The notes below the pieces were generated by a model. The model saw only the letters and a list, made by a program, of their open reading frames with translations. It did not search any database and was not told the DNA's origin. A stretch of 64,000 nucleotides of DNA from Chinchilla lanigera (lineage: Eukaryota; Chordata; Mammalia; Rodentia; Chinchillidae), in the NCBI RefSeq assembly GCF_000276665.1, contig NW_004955446.1, forward strand, positions 7,897,814 to 7,961,813, written 5' to 3'. Below, one piece after another: positions 54,858 through 64,000 of this stretch; the first letter of the stretch is position 1; the number at the start of each line of letters is the position of its first letter. A program made the translations under genes and the position numbers.

Positions 54858-56269
54858 ATTTAAAGGTGGACAAATCCTGAAGTAAATGGAGGTTGCGCTA
54901 TTCAGCAATCGCAGGTAGCCTCCCTATTCAATTACTGGTAACACTGCATGCCTTAAATATGTTTTAGATAACTGAGAATTTGTTGCAATAGCCTATGTTG
55001 GATAAGAAACAAACAGCCCACAATAACACACTTAGAACACCGAGAGGAGGTGAAAATGTGATTGTCAAGCAGTCATGTGGCAATCTTCACTTTGGTGTTT
55101 ATTGCTCTACTGCTATCCGTGCATAATATGATGTAAAATCACATAGCTTTCTGTTGTGTTCTGTAGAATGTCATTCTAGAAATTACCAGTTGGTGGTTGA
55201 TTTTTTTACATAGCTATTCAGAGTCAATGTCAATACCTCTGTTGATGGTTTTTAAATTTATATCCCTGTTATTATTTCTCTTACCTATTTCTATCCTTTT
55301 CCTTCTCATTATGTATCTCCCTTCTTTACCGTTTCCTTGACCACCCCCCACCCCCTGAAGCTCATAGTGAATACACAAAGACCTTGAACTTGGGTTTGAA
55401 TTCTCACTCAATCACTTTATAAGAGGAAAACTTCTGGGAAGTTGCTTTACTATACTCTGACTCAATTTTTTCTTTTTTGTCTCTAAAAGGAAGGTATGAA
55501 TCTAGGCTCTGCTTAGCAAATAAGGGGGAATAAAATGACACTCTCATACAAGAAAGTGGTACACATGTGTGTTGTTACTTGGGTCTTTAATGATGTTCAC
55601 AGTGTGCCCCACATTCTTCTTCTACAAAGCTGTGTGTGTTTATGGAACAAGATATAATACAGATTCTGTATGAACTAAAATTGTCGACCGTGCTCAGTAT
55701 GAGTCTGTACGCGTGAAGGAGGCGGGGTGAGAAACCCTCTCCACACAGCATATGTACTCCTCGGGTGTCTGGTTCGTTATTCACTTCCTTAATGTGGAAG
55801 TTTATGCTTAGTGCAGAACTCCTGGGACACATGCGGAGGAAAAGGAAAGAAGGATAACCGTGGAATGGGAAAACAGGTAATGCTTATGACAGCATGAAAG
55901 ATGGGACAGAAGCGAATTATTGCTGCTTTGGTTTGGATATGTATAGTTCTTTAAGTGAATTCGGTGTGTAGACAGGAGAGTTGGTAATTTCTTTTAAGAC
56001 AAAAGGAATAGTCTCCTTTAGCAAAAATAGTCTGGTGCTGTAGAAGTGACAAGTCTCCTCTGATGAAGCTGGAGTGGAATTACTGAAGAGCAAAGAGAAC
56101 GTATGTGGTTCCAATTTGTTTTTATTGGAGCCCACGAAGAAAACTCACAGTTGCCTCAATGTAAGACATTTATACTTGTAAAAAAGCACCCCACTTTCAT
56201 GATGTAAATGAATACTAATGGTTTGACTCTGAATTACAATTATGTTGGATATGTTTCCTCATATTTATT
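54858..56269. other. Single-copy stretch
   Basis: No gene or repeat recognised. Open frames of 65-81 codons are without domains. Confidence 0.45.
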
Positions 56270-56329
56270 GTTTTCAAATGATTTTAAAAATTGTAACCAG
56301 AAAATTTTGTCTTCATTTGCTTAGGTAAT

Positions 56330-56600
56330 TTGTTATTTAATTCTTTTGACTTTCAGAGAAAATATTTTTAATATTTAAAATTAAATTTATATTATTTCTA
56401 CATTATTAAATAATATATTATTAAATCACATTAAACATAAATATATTAAATTTGGTAAACTATATATTATTAAATAAATATATAATATTATTATTTTATG
56501 TTACATAATATTGATAGATTATATTTTTATAATAATATTATATAATATTACATATTAATTTACTATTTATTTTAAATTCTTAATATTATTAATAGTTTCA
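56330..56600. repeat. AT-only island with many tatta/taata words
   Basis: About 270 bp is almost entirely A and T, built of variants of ttaaataa, atattatta and taatat, with local palindromes. It could be a decayed simple repeat or a DNA-unwinding or matrix-attachment-like segment; no direct evidence for the latter. Confidence 0.8.
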
Positions 56601-56692
56601 GAGAAAATATTTTTAAGTTAGGGAATTTAAGGGCCTTCTCCAACCTTCTTTTTAAACCTCTTCATTATTTGGAGGGTAATTATTCAAGTTAT

Positions 56693-57012
56693 ATCAGTCA
56701 GCTATTGCTGTGCAGCAAACCTTTCCAAAAATATAGTATCTTAAAATGGTAACTAGTGGTTATTTTCATGTGTTTTCCAGTCAGCTGAGGTGTTCTACTT
56801 ACTAAAGCTGGACTGTGATTATTTTAGTTGGCAGTGTAAGATGGCCTTGATTGGGAAACTCAATATTCCTTCACATGTTCCTCACATTCCTTCAGCATGT
56901 CGTTCTGTGTTCTTGTGAGGGTGTCTAGGGTCCATGAGTGACAAAGTCCCATCATATAGAAGTCTAGGTAGCAATGTTCTTGTGCTTTTCAGGTCTCTGT
57001 GTCCAATTTTCT
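56693..57012 (-). mobile_element. Old MaLR/MLT-like LTR, antisense, probable
   Basis: tatcagtcagctattgctgtgcagcaaacctttccaaaa, gtatcttaaaatggtaac, cagtcagctgaggtgttct and gtaagatggccttgattgg follow the antisense order of an ancient LTR found across mammals. Confidence 0.6.
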
Positions 57013-57494
57013 AACATCTCACTCACTAAAGGAAGGCATGGTGGAGCTCAGCTTTGTGGTAGAGGACCACAGTGCTATGGACCAAAGGATGGAGATGTAT
57101 ACATATGAAATGGGGCTGTTAATACACTTAATCTATCAAGTCATTTCATCTTATATCTTAGCAGCCTCTGTTTCTGCGGTTATATTGTTCTTTATCACTT
57201 CTATAGATTGAATCAAGAAAAATATTTATTCAGGTATTTCTCAGTATTTGCAGGTTGGTAAAGAGTGGCTGAAAAGTAATTAAATGAAAATCTATATTAA
57301 CTTTTTTGCACACTTCTCCCCCCACTTCCTCTTCTTTTTAAACCAAACTAAATGCTACAAAGTGTTGAATAATAAAGTTGCTTTTTTTTTTTTTTTCAAT
57401 TCTACCTCCGTAAGTCTCTGAGCGCTGTTCTGTCTTCATTCAATTCCTGTATTTTGGGGCAACATGGAAGAATGTTTGGTGAGTGACTCTATGG
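57013..57494. other. Single-copy stretch
   Basis: No gene recognised; poly-T at 57383-57397. Confidence 0.45.
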
Positions 57495-57574
57495 CAGTGA
57501 TGATGAACCTTTCAGAGCTTTCAGTGATACAAACAGCTGCCTGCAGTATGTGTGCCATAGGTTCGCCACCACTT
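57495..57574 (+). mobile_element. Short hAT-like inverted-repeat element, copy C
   Basis: It begins cagtgatgatgaaccttt and ends taggttcgccaccact(t). The arms are complementary with two or three mismatches. The core cagagctttcagtgatacaa matches copies A and B. 80 bp. Flanks ctctatgg and ctctgagc share 5 of 8 bases, at best a worn duplication. The terminus cagtgatggcgaacct-like motif is shared with hAT elements that have spread between vertebrate lineages. Confidence 0.65.
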
Positions 57575-57724
57575 GTCTCTGAGCTTTAGCGTTGCTTTCA
57601 CATATTCTGGCTTCTTGCTTTCCTCTATCCAAAATTCCAGGTTTGCATTTCTAACTACCCACCCTACCTGTGTGGGATAAAGCTCAAATGAGCATATTTC
57701 AAAGAACACACATTACCCTTTGCC

Positions 57725-58345
57725 CATTGACTCACATCTGCAATCTATAAATGTTTGTTGAGTGGCTTCCACGCTATTTCAGGCATTAGTAAAACAATAG
57801 GGTAAAGCTAAAAGTTGTCTTGGAACTTATAATCTACTTGGGCTTTCAGACATTAAACAAATGCATGAATGCATAATTTTATGCTTGCTCACTGACAAAC
57901 TAAGACAAGGTGAGCAGAAAGGGAGTGATGGGGAAGGTGCTTTCTGTTGGAGTGTTCAGGGAAGGCCTCTGAAGGGAGCTGTGACCATCTGAGCAAAATG
58001 AGCTGTGAGCGGAAGCCTTAGTAAGTGTGAAAACTGTCTGCAGGTGTTTGACACATCTGCAGCCATACTACCAGAGAGAATAAGGGTAGACAACGTGGTG
58101 GGGAGACAACAGGGGCCAGGTCAGGTAGGGCCTGTGTAGGGAGATCGCAGCACATTCTGCTTTCATTTTGGGTATGGTAGTGACCTTTGTTACATTTAGG
58201 ACAAGGGAGAGACACGATCTGATTTCTGGCTCTGTGTGAACAGGCCATAGGGAGGTAAGCATAGAAGCTGGGGGACTCTGACAGCTACACTGGGGAGATA
58301 TGCTGCGATAGGAGAGCTGCAGTGGAAAGCAGACTCTGGACCTTT
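57725..58345 (+). mobile_element. Ancient dispersed mammalian repeat (family not named)
   Basis: ctataaatgtttgttgagtggc, tcagggaaggcctctgaaggg, aggtcaggtagggcctgtgta and gagacacgatctgatttctgg are phrases of a common old repeat in placental mammals, with a head that looks like an L2-type tail. Family assignment needs a library search. Confidence 0.45.
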
Positions 58346-59329
58346 TAAAGTGTGTTTTACTTAAATAAACAGAATTTAGATACCGTGATTGATTTTGCAA
58401 AGTTGAGCATATGGAGCAGTGTTTCCCAGATCAGGCCGAGCATATTTCTGGTGATATGTGAGTTAATTAGAGGTGGTACCTCACATGAATGGGTTGTTAT
58501 GCTTTAATAGTTAATTGTGATTTTAATGTATACTAGGAAATGTAAACTTTGTGTGTAAAAGTTGTGGCTGTACAGTTATCATTTAGAATGAGAATAAAAT
58601 ATTGACTGTAGTGCAGAGTTGGATGCAGAAACAGCAAAACTCAGGAGAATTGTATTTGAGTAACTAGATTTAGGACATGGCAGTAGAATCATGCATCAGG
58701 TTTAGTTCTGAGGGAAAGTGATAATATCTCAGGTGGCTTGAGCACAGTGTGTAACAATCACTACATACTACTGCTTATTGCTTATTTACTAAGTTTGAGG
58801 TTCTATATTATGCATTTAATAGATGATATTTTACTCACTTCTCACTGTAACCCTATGAAATGGAGATGGTAATTTCATTTAAGAGTTGAAGAAAATAAAG
58901 TTCATAGAAAATAAAGAACTTGTAAAAGTCTGTGAGTTTTCAGATATTGCAAGTTTACAATAGAAATGTGCAGTTCTGGTAAATGCTCTTCCAACAGTCT
59001 GTTTTGTAGATGCATGGATCCTCAGGTACGTGATCAACATTAATACTTGCTGAGTAATGACAGGAAAAAGGATGTATCTTTGTTTAGGTCTTACTTGGGA
59101 GTGATAAATTTTCACCTCTTTAGAGTGACTTTTAGGAAGTAATCACCTGGAATTTTAATGGAAAAGTCAGATTTAGGGCCCAAGGAGTGATTTCTTGTGC
59201 CCCTAAATGCAGCTTATCCCAGGTCCAGGCCTTGGCCCTGATCCTTTAAGGATCTGAGCCTCTCTTTTGGCTACACACACAACCACCATCTCTCAGCTTC
59301 AGTTGCAGGACAAATAAACTTGCTGACAA
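58346..59329. other. Mostly single-copy stretch
   Basis: An antisense MIR fragment is probable at 58755-58930 (ctcactgtaaccctatgaaatggagatgg). Nothing else recognised. Confidence 0.4.
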
Positions 59330-59480
59330 GCTTGGAGCCATTCTAGGGCACATAACCTTAGGCAAATGGCTTGACCTTCCTTGAGCCTTAGTTTCCATTA
59401 GCGTAAGGAAGAGACCAATAAAGAAAAATCATGTGCATAACAGTATACAATACAACAACCATTGTTAATTTCCTGTCACC
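59330..59480 (+). mobile_element. Probable MIR fragment
   Basis: aaccttaggcaaatggcttgaccttccttgagccttagtttcc is the MIR core in sense order. Confidence 0.5.
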
Positions 59481-59787
59481 TTGTCTGAAATTCTGTATTG
59501 CTTCTATTGTTTTGGTGATGTTTTGTTTATGTCTGTGTGTTTATTAATATGTTTTCCTTCTTTTATTTTTAAAATTAAAAAAAAAAACAAAACACTACCA
59601 ACTAAGAAAGAAAAAGAGATTTTGGTCAAGTGGCTTTAGGGCAAAGAAAACATGAAAGCAAAGCGAACTGTATTTCTATTCTTGAACATCCAGGCTTTGT
59701 TTTCTGTCTAGTAATTTTGAAGAAGTTAAAAAAGACTTTTTTTAGATAAGTTTTTATTTTTGAAAGCCTTAAATTTTTCTTACTTAA

Positions 59788-59875
59788 AAAAGTCAGAGAC
59801 TGGCAGTATAGTCCCATGGTACAGTGTTTTCCTAGCATGCAAGGCCCTGGGTTCAGTACCTAGCACAGAACCCCC
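59788..59875 (+). mobile_element. Older ID SINE
   Basis: gtcagagactggcagtatagtcc, cctagcatgcaaggccctgg and gttcagtacctagcac are an ID of the cctagcac-ending type, like the ID half at 2546-2748, not the ggtaccgg type. Confidence 0.7.
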
Positions 59876-60449
59876 ACCCCTCCAAATTAAGGCATAGTAT
59901 TGAAAGCAAAGCCATTCAGGAAAAGCCAATAGATTTCTGTGTGAAACTCTAGCATGCTAACATGCGGTGGAGGAAGCCTCACAAACTGTGGCGCCATAGG
60001 CAGAGCCTGCTGGGAGATGTGAGGCAGGGAGGGTAGGACAAATGGACAGAGAGATAGGCAGGCAGGGTAGGACACAGAAGGGCTCCTGGAAAAGGGCAGG
60101 CGTTTCCTCAAGGAACATTGTTCTAGGGTGAGAGATCCTGGAGGGAGTGTTACTCCTCTACCTTTCCTCGCAGAGGCGTGAGGTGTGGGAAGCAGAGGGT
60201 ATGTCTACATAACCACATGCATGCGGTGTTGATGTGGAAGCTGCTGTCTTCTCCTTGTCTCCTTGTATTTCCTGTCCCAGACCCTCAATCAGCCTCGGCA
60301 GTGCCAAGTGTTTGAATTATGAAGGACAAAATTTCTGCAAAATTATATAAGCGGCAATAAGAGGAGAAGGGTGAGAGCTATGTTATCCCCAAACCTCTGC
60401 CAGTCTTGAGTCTGTATCCGAAAGAAATTTGTAGTACAAATCTGAGTAT
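59876..60449. other. Single-copy stretch
   Basis: No gene or repeat recognised; purine-rich segments at 60010-60120. Confidence 0.45.
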
Positions 60450-60955
60450 TTGTATCCTCTTCCCCCCAATTCATATGTTGAAACTTAATCCCCAGTGTGG
60501 TGGTGTTAGAATGGAGCCTTTGGGAAGTGATTAAATCACAAGTATGCTACCTTCGTAAATGGGATTAGTGCCCTCTTAAAAGAGGCCTGAGGCTGGGTGC
60601 GGTAGCACATACCTGTAATCTCAGTACTCAGGAGGCTGAGGCAGGAGGATTATGGAAAGTTCAAGGCCAACCTGAATTACAGAGCAAGACCCTGTCTCAA
60701 AAATAAATAAATAATAAATAAATAAATAAATAAAATAAAAGAGGCTCAAAGGAGCATGTTAGCCACTCTTGCCCTTCCACCATGTGGAGATACATGGAAG
60801 CCACCTTCTGTAAGGAAAAGACCTTGGCAGACAGTGAATCTACTGGTGCCCTAATGTTGAATTTCCAGCTTCCAGGGCTGTGAACAATAAGCATCTGTTG
60901 CTAATAAATGACCTGGTTAAGGTATTTTGTTATGGCTCAGATGGACTGAGACAGT
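60450..60955 (+). mobile_element. MaLR (MST/MLT-like) LTR with a B1 inside
   Basis: attcatatgttgaaacttaatccccagtgtgg, ggagcctttgggaagtgat, ccttccaccatgtgg, cttccagggctgtgaacaataa and atggctcagatggactgagaca are standard sense MaLR LTR landmarks. The B1 at 60588-60737 interrupts it. Confidence 0.85.
60588..60737 (+). mobile_element. B1 SINE with (AAAT)n tail
   Basis: ggctgggtgcggtagcacatacctgtaatctcag, aggaggctgaggcagga and agcaagaccctgtctcaaaa, then about 10 AAAT units. Target duplication aaaagaggc on both sides (from 60579 and from 60736). Confidence 0.92.
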
Positions 60956-61659
60956 AACCCACATATGCAGATTGACACTTATATTAGGGGAGGTAGAACT
61001 GGGTGCACCTGGGAAGCTGTTTAGAAGAACAGGGATTCAAATGAGTATTTGAGGGAAGGATGAGAGTTCTGTGTGTATGTTTAGAAGCAAAGAAGTTCTA
61101 GTAACAGGAACAGCCTCTTCAAAGACGGGCAAAGAAGAAGATGTTGGGGGCTGAGGCGAGGTTGGGGCATGGCATCTGAGCAACGGGAAAAGGGTTCTGT
61201 GCGTACCGTGGAAGGAGGACCATGAAGAAAGGAAAAGGAGGGGAGGGGTCATGGACTGTCTTGCACGCCAGGGAGCAGTGTGTTTCTGAGCTGGCATGGT
61301 GAGTCTTTGAGCCTTTGGTGAGGGCCTGTGGGGAGCAGGGTGGCAGGGCAGCGCCACAACGGGAACTGTGTGTTCCTGGGGCAAGAGACTGGTTAGCTCT
61401 TTAGGTGTGTCATTCTTTTGTTCTCTAACACTTAGATATTATTAAATGTATTTTTTCTTAACCATTTGAGAATAAGTTAAAACATCATGCCTCTTTATCC
61501 CTACATTTCCTAAAAAAACTTAGGGTGTATTTCCTAAAAATGCCCAATTTCTTTTTATGTAACCTTGGTACAAGTATCAAAATAAGGAAACATAATATTA
61601 TATAAGCATTGCCTAATTTGTAGACTTTATTCAAATTGCATGATCTGTCTTTCTTCCTA
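60956..61659. other. Single-copy stretch
   Basis: No gene recognised. 61140-61330 has phrases reminiscent of the unnamed old repeat at 57725-58345, not firm enough to call. Confidence 0.4.
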
Positions 61660-61664
61660 CTGCC

Positions 61665-61832
61665 GGCCTCCCTTCTTCCTTCTCTCCCTTCCTTCTTTTC
61701 CTTGTCTTTTCTCCCCACTTCTTTCCTTTCCTGTCCTGTCCTGTCCTGTCCTGTCCTGTCCTTTCCTGTCCTGTCCTGTCCTCCCCTCCTCTCCCCTCCC
61801 CTCCCCTTCCTTTCCTTTCCTTTCTTCCTTGG
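61665..61832. repeat. Long polypyrimidine tract with CCTGT pentamer array
   Basis: About 168 bp, nearly all C and T on the plus strand: (ttcc/ctt)-rich start, then about 11 units of cctgt (61730-61781, one with a T change), then cccct and cctttc units. On the minus strand it is pure purine with G runs. It produces the overlapping S/P/F-rich and R/E/G/K-rich open frames here, which are not genes. Confidence 0.95.
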
Positions 61833-62144
61833 TGTAGGTGCCATTGAAATAAACCAGAATTGAGGTAACAGCAATGGGATTATACCAACTTTTAGAGGTA
61901 GATGTGATAGGATTTAGCAACAGTATTTCCAAAAGTGAGATGACGCTAAAGGTGAAGCTGACAATGAAGTTGTAGCTTATAGTTCATAGGATTAGTGGTG
62001 GATCTCAGGAAAGAGAGTTGAAGTACAAGCATGCTTTTATGTTTTGGATTTTTCATTTCATAATAATAATTGGTGTTTTTAAAAACCAATGCTTTAAAAG
62101 CTAGAAAACCAATGCAATTATTGGCATCTTTGTGTAATGTTCAA
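61833..62144. other. Unrecognised stretch
   Basis: No gene or repeat recognised. Confidence 0.45.
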
Positions 62145-62335
62145 GAGTATGAAGTTTGGGGTTACCTGTGCTGGAATCAGGCTTTGCCATTTACTAGTTG
62201 TGTGACCTGAGAAAATTACTTGTTGCCTCTATTTTGTCATCTGTGAAATGGGGTTTGTGGTGTTCTTTGCTTCATAGAATGCTTGAGTGGAATAAATGAA
62301 TTATTGTTGGCAAAGTGATATATTATAAGCCTATC
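62145..62335 (+). mobile_element. MIR SINE
   Basis: gctggaatcaggctttgccatttactagttgtgtgacct, gtcatctgtgaaatggggtt and gagtggaataaatgaattattg are sense MIR. Confidence 0.75.
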
Positions 62336-62953
62336 AGTGCTATAAGAGCTATTGGTATTTGCTGACCCAAAATAACTACATTAATTTTTCTGTTTCTTTG
62401 TCACTAAATCATTACCACCAACCCTATGAGATAAAATATTATTATTATTATCAATTAGGACTCAGATGTTACATGGTTTTCCTGAGGTCTTGTAACTGTT
62501 GGTGCAGAAAACTCTCCTTTTGTTCTTTGGAATCTCTGCTCTACATCTCCAAGAGAAGGGCCAGTGACTGAACACTGCGCTCGAGACTCTGGGCCCGAAC
62601 TGTGTATACAGTGACGATTACTGAAGACATGCTATTGTTACAGGAGCGGCTTGAGGAGAACACTGAACACTGGAGACAGTGCCTGTGGGCGCTGATGAAG
62701 GAGGGCTGGTGGATGAGACAGAACAGGAAAGGGTGGAATGGAGGAAAGAGGAGATGTGAGAGTCTAAGGAGGATTTGTCTGTTCTTTGGGAGTTGAGGAG
62801 GACAAATTCAGAGTAGAGACCTGGAAGAGTGATGCGTCGGTCCTCAGTGACCTTAATAGTGACCTTAGTGAGAAGGGGTTCATTGGCTTGCTGAGGGCAG
62901 AAGAAGAGAGTGGGAAGTGAAGAAACGGCTTCCATTAGTGTAAACTATTCTTT
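62336..62953. other. Single-copy stretch
   Basis: No gene recognised. A 105-codon minus-strand frame (62618-62935) has no domain. Confidence 0.4.
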
Positions 62954-63518
62954 TGTTGAAGCTGGTGGGTCTGGGCTCACCAGCCCACCCTCAAACTTTG
63001 CCTGGCTTATCTCTTTCTCTGACATAGAAAGAGGAACAGGGGTCAGAAGATATGGTGCAAAGCAAAAATAAATTTATTGCCAAAGTGAAAGTAAATTTAT
63101 TGTAGAAGGAAGCGGTATAAAACTACTGGGAGGAGAGGGGCCCCAGCGCAGGGTAACCACTGGATATAGGGCAGAGGTCTTGTTTTTACGGGGTAGTAAC
63201 CATTTCCCCCCACCCAGAGGGTCTGTACTTAATTGGTCAATGGTCTTGCTAAAGGAATGGGTTGGATCAGACCATTCCTGAGTGTAGTTACAGTACACAG
63301 TTTAGGAACAGTTTAAGATGTTCAAGCTGCCCAGGATGAGTGGAGCAGTTTTGTGAGCTGGCCAAAGGTTAGCTCTTCCTTGGGTGGTGGGCTTGTTGTG
63401 TCAGAGGTAAAATCAGAAAACTGCCCATTTTCATATCCCAGAGGCTACTTTTTCCCTTCCTTTTAAAACAGCCCACGTCCCTATTCTAACCCTGCCTAGG
63501 GACCCATCTTTGCCTACA
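62954..63518 (-). mobile_element. Possible LTR, antisense (unconfirmed)
   Basis: It begins tgttgaagctggtgggtctg and ends tttgcctaca, so it is bounded TG...CA. Read on the minus strand it has two AATAAA polyadenylation signals about 30 bp apart (near 63070 and 63100) about 110-150 bp before the end, as in many LTRs. No second copy in the window and no clear target duplication, so boundaries are a guess. Confidence 0.35.
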
Positions 63519-64000
63519 CTTCCAAGATGTTTGGTGAGAACAGGAAGGATAATTTTGGGAGAAGCAGAATGAAGAAAGAATCTTTACCCAATGGAAGCAA
63601 TTGTCCTTATCTAGGCAGGAAAGACAATAGCTTGAAGATGTAGAGATATAGAGAGTCTAGAGCCAGCAGGCTTGCAAGGCCGGGGTCGGGGACATGGCTA
63701 CAGGGGCGGCCTCAGAAGAGAACAGGGACTCTGCATTCAGACTAGAGGGACAGAAGAGACTGTGTGATGATTTAGAATATTTGATGTGGGGGAGGGAAAT
63801 TTGAGATGATTGGTTTAAAACTTCCTTAATCTTTATAGAATGGATAAGGCAGCTATTTGCTGAGAAAGTTTGAAGTATATAGTATTCGAGACTATGAAAG
63901 GGCTGAAAAAAATTAAAGTGTGTATTGGAGCTGGAAGAGGGGATTGTCTAGGGATGACCTATTCTTATAACTGGCTGAACCCCACATTTCTTACTCTAGT
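63519..64000. other. Unrecognised stretch at the window end
   Basis: No gene or repeat recognised. Confidence 0.45.

Noticed and set aside
61485..61932. 129-codon and 91-codon R/G/E/K-rich frames and S/P/F-rich frames on the other strand
   Set aside because: Artefacts of the polypyrimidine tract, open on both strands in several frames.
1..64000. CRISPR arrays, bacterial operons, phage or plasmid genes
   Set aside because: The sequence is clearly mammalian, and repeated units here are SINEs, LINEs, LTRs and microsatellites, not spaced direct repeats.

Overview
This window is ordinary mammalian nuclear DNA. The interspersed repeats (ID SINEs derived from a tRNA, 7SL-derived B1 SINEs, B1-ID composites, L1, MaLR/ERVL-type LTRs, MIR, L2, Tigger and hAT fossils) point to a rodent. 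The commonest ID type here ends in a ggtaccgg-like motif and is neither the rat nor the typical squirrel form. I lean towards a hystricomorph or castorid rodent, but the sequence alone does not settle the species. No open reading frame looks like a functional gene, and I recognised no exon, tRNA, rRNA or snRNA gene and no CpG island. The window is intergenic or lies deep inside an intron. Two 100-N runs (13295-13394 and 53275-53374) are assembly gaps.

Layout. 1-8900 is a dense repeat cluster: an old antisense L1 split by a solo LTR, a degenerate L1 ORF2, a B1-ID composite, an L1 3' end, a MaLR LTR carrying a short hAT-like element, and a complete non-coding LTR retrotransposon (LTR, internal region, LTR) at 5129-8870 whose 3' LTR was later split by an L1-containing insertion. 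8900-25400 is mostly single-copy sequence with scattered MIR, L2, B1 and ID copies, two LTR-type repeats (14328-14872 and 23094-23478) and the first gap. 25400-47500 is mostly single-copy with an L1, a B1 with an unusual internal duplication, a second hAT-like element, MIRs and one MaLR LTR. 47570-54860 is a second repeat cluster: an internally deleted Tigger holding an ID, two more solo copies of the LTR family seen at the left end, L1 3' ends, a MaLR LTR, IDs, MIR, the second gap and a hAT fossil. 55000-64000 has an AT-only island, older LTR fossils (one holding a B1), a third hAT-like element, a long polypyrimidine tract and a possible further LTR.

Main result. Five copies of one roughly 0.8-0.9 kb LTR family (157-1018; 5129-6035 and 6937-8870 as a pair; 48696-49534; 53765-54543) can be bounded to the base. 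Each insertion starts TG (on its own strand), ends CA or a decayed form of it, and is flanked by a 5-bp target duplication. The family carries internal tandem structure (two units of about 172 bp, then three of about 42 bp). Other items of note are a set of three short hAT-like inverted-repeat elements, a chain of dated nested insertions, and a probable false duplication at the first gap. Nothing resembling a multi-gene biological system is present. All repeat family names are from recognition by eye, without a library search.
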